Assembly: GCA_024036415.1 (NCBI GenBank)
Contig: JAMWET010000660.1
Location: 142,001-206,000 of the forward strand
Source: Prochilodus magdalenae
Lineage: Eukaryota; Chordata; Actinopteri; Characiformes; Prochilodontidae
Reading direction: 5' to 3'
DNA: 64,000 bases
The notes beneath the pieces are model-generated. The model worked only from the letters and a program-made list of their open reading frames with translations. It was not told the DNA's origin and made no database searches. Within the stretch, counting starts at the first letter, position 1; every line of letters starts with the position of its first letter. Position numbers and translations under genes: made by a program. Positions 58,120 through 64,000 of the stretch are shown piece by piece.

Positions 58120-58800
58120 CTGATCTTTTCAGCAGGGTTTACAAATGAGAGATATCCGCAGCGTCTCCTGTCGCACTGGAGTCCATGTATCTGCAGAGTC
58201 TCCTTCAAGGTCAGTATAGCTACCTAAAAAAATAAATAAAGTCCCACAGATCTCGCGCAGTGGGTGATAAATCGTGGCCTGGTGAGTCAGATGTACATAT
58301 ATTTCAGATGCTTTCCCATGATAAACACTGTCACCATGGCAGAGCAGCAGGAAGTGATTAAAGCACTTTGTCTTCAGTCATATCCCAGTCCAGATCCCAG
58401 CCTCTGATCTGCGCCCTCTCCAGCTGCATGCTGTCCCCCGCCCTCGCCCCACGGAACCCACCCCCTCCGCTCACTGGGAGAAAGGGAATCCAATTCTGAC
58501 TGCATTGTCAGAGTGGTGTGGCAAACAAATAGCGAGTGATAAAGCCCTAGCCTTTATTCTTTATCTGTCTTTTTATTGATCGGCACTGGAGAGAAGACAT
58601 CGAGTTTTACATCTGAATCCTGCTTCGCATTTCAGAGGCTCAGAAACAGATCACCAGGCAGTGACATTTCCACTGCGTTACTGATGCACTCATGAGGCTG
58701 GAGTCCTAAAATATTCACCGCAATATCAAATTGTCAAGATGAGGAAGAATCAATCCGTTTAGAGAATAAGGTCGCCACCCTGTGAGAGAAATGAATAGTC
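58120..58800. other. CNE-like unique block
   Basis: Balanced to GC-rich, repeat-free sequence of about 680 bp (C-rich at 58430-58480) with no recognised exon. Candidate conserved non-coding cluster. Confidence 0.32.
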
Positions 58801-59506
58801 AATAAAGGCAAGAGAAAGTGTCAGGCTCGAAACCCAGCAAGGAACAAGCCTCTTTATTTGTCAAATACAGGCACAAATATTGACAGAAGACGTAGCCATT
58901 GACGGCTTCGTTGCTGTCGCATTCATTACAACGCTATCGCTTTGAAGCCGGGCCCAGGAATCACAGTCTACGTTTCCGAACCTGGAACGCGTGACGAGCA
59001 GGCGCCTGAAAAAAGACGGAGTCCTGTGCTGGAACGTTCTGAAGGCATAGAACATCAAATGCTTCAAGGAGAAGTACAAAGCAGTGTTGGGGTTTGAACT
59101 GGCCTTAGGAGGACTGTTCCGGCTTCATGTTCAAAGTTTCCTGCGTGGTGCAAAGGTGCAAGTGTGAGCCGTGCGGCAACCGCCCCCCCAAGCACAGATT
59201 GTGCAAGCCCTGGAAAAAAGCCGGAGACATGAAGACCACAAGTCTGCTTTAGTACAGCTGTTTGCTTCAGAGAACTTTCAAAGACTTCACAAGAAGGCTA
59301 GTTCTTTGCATAGGAAAAGTTTCTTCATTAAAAATACAGCAAAAGCAAAATCTCCCACTAATGCATTTAGTCTGAAGTCAGAGGCCAATTAGGCAGTGCT
59401 TATGGTCTGAAAACAGCTTATTAAAAGAGTTAACATTATTACTTTTGTGTGTTATTCATGCCATGCGCTGGAAAATTGCATTGAATTTATTTTCAGATGT
59501 GTTCAT
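58801..59506. other. Unique sequence with a small Cys-rich frame
   Basis: A plus-strand frame at 59127-59252 encodes 41 residues with five cysteines in its first 26 (CVVQRCKCEPCGN then LCKPW). No splice context, signal peptide or known family was recognised, and I treat it as probable chance. The rest is featureless. Confidence 0.25.
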
Positions 59507-59818
59507 ACACTCATCATCAAAGGAACAGTTGCACAAATAGTTGCACCCACAAGGAATCAACCGTCAGGAATGAAACTTGGTGGGTAAGCTTGTTCGAGTT
59601 TCACACTCGTAAGCAAGAATGGGCCTTATGACCCAACAGCCAGCTGCACCTGACCCAACAGTCATGACTGGGGACATTCAGTAAGCAGTGATGCCCTCCA
59701 AGAGTCATCCTGTTAGTTCCAGCACCGCTGACGATGGCTACATGACGCAGGCCTACCTGCATGCAGATCGTTACAATGACTTCATTTAACACCACGTCAA
59801 CATCGCCAAATCGCAAAA
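59507..59818 (+). mobile_element. Family A element with internal deletion (A12)
   Basis: The left terminus ACTCATCATCAAAGGAACAG is preserved, followed by ATGAAACTTGGTGGGTAAGC, GCACCTGACCCAACAGTC, then ATTCAGTAAGCAGTGATGCC and AACACCACGTCAACATCGCC. The D1 region and everything 3' of it are missing. Confidence 0.75.
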
Positions 59819-60130
59819 TGTTGAATCTCCTCTGCTTTAACATTTTAACAGATCGTTTCCTGTTCTCATCGTGTTCTCTGGTATCAACCAAAATTCATAT
59901 TCAATTCTAGGAGTTCTATGATGGGCCTGAGGCAGCAAAGCAACACCAAACTATCACGCTTCCACCACCATGCTTTACAGCTGGTATGATGTTCTTCTGA
60001 TCAATTGATCAACCGAACAGTCCAAACAGTTCTACTTTTTGACCTGTCTGTCAATTGCACATTGTTCCAGAAATCCTGGTCCTTGCCCAGATATGCATTA
60101 GAAATTAATGCGTCCTACTGACCACACTTC
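59819..60130 (-). mobile_element. Tc1-like transposase fragment, minus strand
   Basis: On the minus strand, a degraded WTDxSKxE-type D1 region (ACAGACAGGTCAAAAAGTAG) is followed by PAVKHGGG and SVIVWCCFAASGP, the stretch between D1 and D2 in Tc1-like transposases. A separate lineage from family A, lying directly beside copy A12. Confidence 0.62.
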
Positions 60131-60889
60131 CATGTAGGTAAATGTTGTGCACAGAACAGGTAGTTTGTTGTATCATGTAGGAACATCAAGTGTTTGCTTG
60201 TTTGTCAAGACTAAAGTACCACTGGGTATGATCATTTTTAGTAGTTCTAGATTAGCAAACATGTGTCTCTTTTAAAAAACGTTCATTCTGTGAAGTGTTC
60301 TGGCTAGACTGCTGGTTATATTCACTTCTACTTCCATCCATTGGAAATGTTATTGATTGATTACACTGTCAATTACTGTTTATTTTGATAGCTTATCTAA
60401 CCGTTAGAGCTTTCTGTCCAGCTTCTGAAGGCCTAAAAGAGTTTGCTTGTGTCTGACTGGGCAGTTAGTCCACTGGCCTTTCAAAGTTTTAACCATTATT
60501 TATCCAGTCAAAATCTATGAAATGAATAAAATTCATGTGAACAAAATACATTGTTAAAAGAAAACGACCATGGCCCTCTATGAAGGCCTTGAAGACCCTT
60601 AGGTCGTCCCAATGATTGTTTCAAAATGATAATTGTATATGAGCACAATTTTGTGATACTGTTGATGTAATAGAACATATGCATAGAGAAACAATGTATA
60701 TACATTAAAACCATATTCCATATTCAGAGTATCACTTCATTCTCAATAAAAGCATTTATTATTTCCATGTTATCTTCATCTGCATTTGACAGAAACTCAG
60801 GCTAATTCAGAGAACACATTACTGCACATCGTAAAATATTGCCCAATTTGTCCAACTGGCTCTTTTCACTATGTTTGTGCATTCATTCA
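60131..60889. other. Unique sequence, nothing recognised
   Basis: No gene or repeat is supported. Confidence 0.35.
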
Positions 60890-61160
60890 TTTATAGCCAT
60901 TTCAGCCGAGGCTGAATTGCTACACTGGTGAGCATGCTTGCCCTGAGTGACTCTCAGTGTGCACAGCTGTTTCTGTTGTCGCAAACACGCTTTTTGAAAT
61001 GGCCAATAAAGCGACTGGCCTGAGGGGCGAAGCTGCCAGGGCCGGCCGGGCAGCTCTCCAAATGGACCGGGTTTGTAAGTGCGGTGGCTTTTAAGTCTCG
61101 GTGTGCGCTAACTCAGTGGAAGTTCACGCAGGGATCACTTGAATGGGCTGTGGCGTGCAG
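60890..61160. other. CNE-like, GC-rich unique block
   Basis: Repeat-free, locally GC-rich (CAGGGCCGGCCGGGCAGC near 61038). No coding frame is recognised. A regulatory role is possible only by analogy with similar blocks. Confidence 0.27.
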
Positions 61161-61549
61161 GCCTCGCTCCTGTCCCCTCCGCAGCAGTGGGGTGCATAAG
61201 TGTGATTGAACTGGCAGCCACACTCACCATCTGTGCACAGTACTCTTCAAACACAGTTAAATTCAGGCCCCTTCCACTACACTCTGGGCTCTGTTTGGCA
61301 AACTGGTAGAGTAAGGCATGACTGCTGTTGTGGATTGGCTGGATTTGGACTTTGATGGGCATGTTTTTGTTTTCACTGTTGCATTTCAAGGGTTTTAAAA
61401 TGTACCAAGCAGTGTTTACATACGTTCCAAGGACAATATATCTCAGTACTGTGCATATTGGGGCAAACTCATGGTCTTTGTGTACATGTGTCTGAAAGGC
61501 TGGAGACACGTGCACATGCAAGGCTTCTTCTGAATCAGGGGTGTTAATT
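61161..61549. other. Unique sequence
   Basis: A minus-strand frame of 128 codons (61135-61521) has no recognised motif. Nothing else is seen. Confidence 0.35.
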
Positions 61550-61705
61550 AAGAGTCTGTTCCCCCTTTGCTGCAGTAACAGCCTCTACTCCTCTGGAAAG
61601 GCACTATACTACAGGTTGGCACATTGCTGTAAGAATTTGATTGCATTTGGCCACAAGAGCCTTAATAAGGTCAGGAATGATGTTGGATTAGAATGGACCT
61701 CCATC
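61550..61705 (-). mobile_element. Tc1-like transposase C-terminal fragment, minus strand
   Basis: TGCTGCAGTAACAGCCTCTA and CCACAAGAGCCTTAATAAGG are the antisense of the C-terminal stretch (LTNALVAEW ... LPRRVEAVIAA type) of a Tc1-like transposase common in fish. Stops and frameshifts are present. Confidence 0.6.
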
Positions 61706-61734
61706 ACTCTAGAGCTTGCAGTTCCACTGTTCCA

Positions 61735-62100
61735 TATCCTGAACTTTATACCCTGTTCAATCTATTTACTCTTCTATCTTCTATTTCTTTCTTCTCCTTC
61801 TGTCTCTGTTATCCTCTCTCTTGCTCTATACTTCCTCTTTCTGTCTCCACCTCTTTCTCTTTAATTCTCTATTTTCTCTTTATATTTCTCTTCCTTTTTT
61901 TCTGTCTCTTTCTCTTTTTTTATCTTTTCAATTTTTTCTTTGTATCTCTCACTCTTCATACAACTCTTTCTTTGTTTTTCTGTTTTATCCTTTTTCTGTC
62001 CCTCTCTTATACTTTATTTATTTTTGTCTTTCTCCTCCTTTTTTCTATCGCTTTTGCTTCTTCTTTTACTTCACGTCTTTCTCTCTAATTGTATATTTCC
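61735..62100. repeat. Pyrimidine-rich tract
   Basis: About 365 bp in which the plus strand is overwhelmingly T and C without a fixed period (TTTCTTTCTTCTCC, TCTCTTTCTCTTTTTTT and similar). Overlapping open frames encode only Leu/Phe/Ser-rich sequence and are artefacts. Confidence 0.88.
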
Positions 62101-62159
62101 CTGTTGTATGAAAATTACTGGTACTTTATGAACAGTTTAATTCAGTATTCCATCTATTT

Positions 62160-62282
62160 GGGAGTCTGCCCTGCGATGGACTGGAAGGCTTTCCAGGGTG
62201 TTTCCAGCCTTCTGCCCATTAAACGCTGGGATAGGCTCCAGCACCTCCCACGACCCTGAGAGATAAAGTGGTTTAGAAAAAG
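62160..62282 (+). repeat. LINE/SINE 3'-tail type repeat
   Basis: GCCCTGCGATGGACTGG, TTTCCAGGGTGTTTCCAG, GGGATAGGCTCCAGCACC and GATAAAGTGGTTTAGAAAA form the tail shared by many fish LINE/SINE copies. 5'-truncated. Confidence 0.62.
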
Positions 62283-63159
62283 AGTGGGCTGGAATTTGTT
62301 TGGAAACAACAAGAAGTTATTAATTGTTAAATATCATACTGTAATTAATTATCTTATAATTTATCAAGTTATTTGCTGTGCACTTTGATCACCACTGTTA
62401 AAATATCTGACATTCTGGGTAATATTTTTTATAAACTTTATTAACCCAATAAGGGCCATCTACAGCTCCATTCATTTACTGCTTAATGCCCTACTAATTG
62501 TCTGTTTACAGGGCTGCCTGCCATCTGTAGTACTTGTGATGACAGACCAAACGTTTAGTAGAACAAAGAAAATCTTAGAAAGCCAGAAAGAAACACAGTC
62601 TTCTAAGCCTAAGAGCTGCTTTGCTGTGCTCAAGGAAGTCAGAATGAGGGGAGAGAATTTGTAGGGTGTGAAATGTGGAGGAAGGAGGAGCTTGCCAAGA
62701 AGTTCAGCCATCATTGTATTTACTCTTCCTTTACTGGCTATCGGTTCCTAAATGATCTAACTGGGAGCAGCACCTTCAACGCAACTGAAGCACAACTTCA
62801 TCCACCATCAATTATATATAAGTTTAAAACATCAAAACTGTTATTGCTTCACTCCGCTGGTCCTTTTATTTCACATGTGGAATGTTCTAAACTAATAATT
62901 GTACATGTTGCTTCTTCTTTGAAGAAGGCAACTGTGTGTGCACATGGTCGACGGAAGATTGTGAAGTTACACCAAACTAGCACCTTGAAATCATTAACGA
63001 ACAAGTTTATACGTAGATTTAAGAACACTGAGTCCGGGCTTATTAATATGATGTACTGGATCCTTTGCCATTCAGGACCAGGAAAACTTCCCAGAAACAT
63101 ATCCACATTTATCCCAGCTGATCTAGTCAGTGCACAAAGCGGATCCCTTTTTTCCCTTG
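62283..63159. other. Unique sequence with a long chance frame
   Basis: A plus-strand frame at 62673-63251 is open for 192 codons, the longest non-transposon frame of the window. It has no recognised domain, signal or splice context and extends into the CNE-like block. I do not call it a gene. Confidence 0.3.
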
Positions 63160-63450
63160 TTGTTCCCATTACCTCCTCACCCTCAGCAGCCGGAAACAGA
63201 CTCCGCTCTCAGCTGCTTTCTGAAACGGCTGTGTGGAAGTGCGTTAAATGACACAGGAAAAGGGGGCTGTGTCTGCGGGACGAGAAAGACTGTCTTGTTA
63301 AATTGGCTGAACCCATTCTGTCCTCTCTTTGGCCTCACTGAAGGGCCACTGCCCCGTCCGTAATCTGAGAGATCACTCTTTATCCACTGGGCTGCAGGTA
63401 CAGAGTGAAGGAACATATCGAGCCATCTCATTGGATTAGCCACTCGGCTC
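63160..63450. other. CNE-like unique block
   Basis: Balanced GC, repeat-free sequence immediately before the terminal pyrimidine tract. Candidate regulatory element by composition only. Confidence 0.28.
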
Positions 63451-63467
63451 TGTAGTGGAAACAAGTG

Positions 63468-63735
63468 ACAGAGAGAGACAGAGAGAGAAAATATCAATGT
63501 TTCCCTCTCTATTTCTATCCATTCTGTCTCTGTCTCTTTTCTTCTTCTTTCCTTCTATTTCATTCATTCTCCCCTTCAGTCTTTTCTTCCTGCCCCACTC
63601 TTTCCTTTTTCTCTCTCAATTTCGGTCTTTGTCCCTCTCTTAATCTGTCAACCACTTCTTTCTCTGTCTTTATCTTCCTTCTATCTCTCTCTCTCTCTCT
63701 TTCTATCTTCTTTGTTTTTTTTTTTCTTTCTAGTT
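63468..63735. repeat. GA then CT-rich simple-sequence tract
   Basis: A short GAGAGA run (63468-63488) is followed by about 230 bp of almost pure pyrimidine, including (TC)n at 63684-63701 and a T run at 63715-63724. Confidence 0.88.
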
Positions 63736-64000
63736 CTGGCTGTTATCCCCTTTCTCATTCTGTGATGTTTGGATTTCTAGCATAATCAGCTAACTTTACG
63801 TTCATTAGCTTAGCGAACAGGCTACAAAGTCAATGTAAACTTGATTGTCATTTAGACTTTACAACAGGAGTGCATAGCTGAACGAGACTGCGTTTCTCCA
63901 AACTCTGATGTGCAAATATAAACAGAGACATAAGTATAAATATGGGGGGTTGGGGGGAGTCACAAATAGGAAATTATACATTACGCTTACAGAAATATTG
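63736..64000. other. Unique sequence to window end
   Basis: A G-rich patch (GGGGGGTTGGGGGG) lies near 63943-63957. No gene is supported. Confidence 0.4.

Noticed and set aside
61135..61521. 128-codon minus-strand frame
   Set aside because: No recognised domain and no supporting signals.
61693..62131. Hydrophobic Leu/Phe/Ser-rich frames looking like membrane proteins
   Set aside because: They are translations of a pyrimidine-rich tract in overlapping frames.

Overview
This window looks like euchromatic, intergenic or deep-intronic DNA from a teleost fish, most likely an otophysan (characin/catfish/cyprinid type). The evidence is indirect: several lineages of Tc1/mariner transposons with fish-type termini, tRNA-derived SINE copies of the kind common in fish, solo LTRs, long CT, GT and GATA microsatellites, an AT-rich background, and no prokaryotic gene organisation. 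No complete host protein-coding gene can be supported. The only host-exon candidate is a 92-bp segment at 34197-34288 with good splice signals, and it is unassigned.

Layout. 1-11 kb: mostly unique AT-rich sequence with two SINE copies (about 3.1 and 9.6 kb), a small MITE (8.2 kb), a 30-bp tandem repeat (9.95 kb) and two non-repetitive stretches with homeodomain-type TAAT cores (6.1 and 10.5 kb). 11-13.2 kb: a full-length Tc1-like transposon (11087-12692) with 207-bp IR/DR terminal repeats, TA target sites and a transposase broken by about five indels, followed by a fragment of a second Tc1 family (here called family A). 13.2-21 kb: unique sequence, a 250-bp MITE, and two related solo LTRs, one with a perfect 5-bp target duplication. 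21-36 kb: repeated family A fragments, CT, GATA and GT simple repeats, fold-back repeats, and several CNE-like blocks (22.5, 25.1, 26.7-27.9, 33.6 kb). 36-44 kb: a third solo LTR, more Tc1 remnants including an internally deleted copy with both ends (41.3 kb), and a complete fold-back element (43.4 kb). 44-46 kb: the longest repeat-poor stretch. 46-54 kb: a local tandem duplication, family A ends, decayed Tc1 pieces and an RTE/BovB-like LINE tail. 54-64 kb: alternating CNE-like sequence and repeats, ending in pyrimidine-rich tracts.

How it fits together. The window reads as a regulatory landscape or gene desert repeatedly invaded by DNA transposons. At least six Tc1/mariner lineages in different states of decay are visible. 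Family A alone accounts for about a dozen fragments. Where the relevant region is present, its copies share the same internal deletion of the second and third catalytic residues, so they probably descend from a non-autonomous master mobilised in trans. No new biological system could be demonstrated. The best leads are the family A shared deletion, the palindromic fold-back family, the near-identical termini of an element with a multiply frameshifted transposase, and the candidate exon. All repeat-family assignments were made by eye against remembered family features and against other copies in the window. No database search was run.
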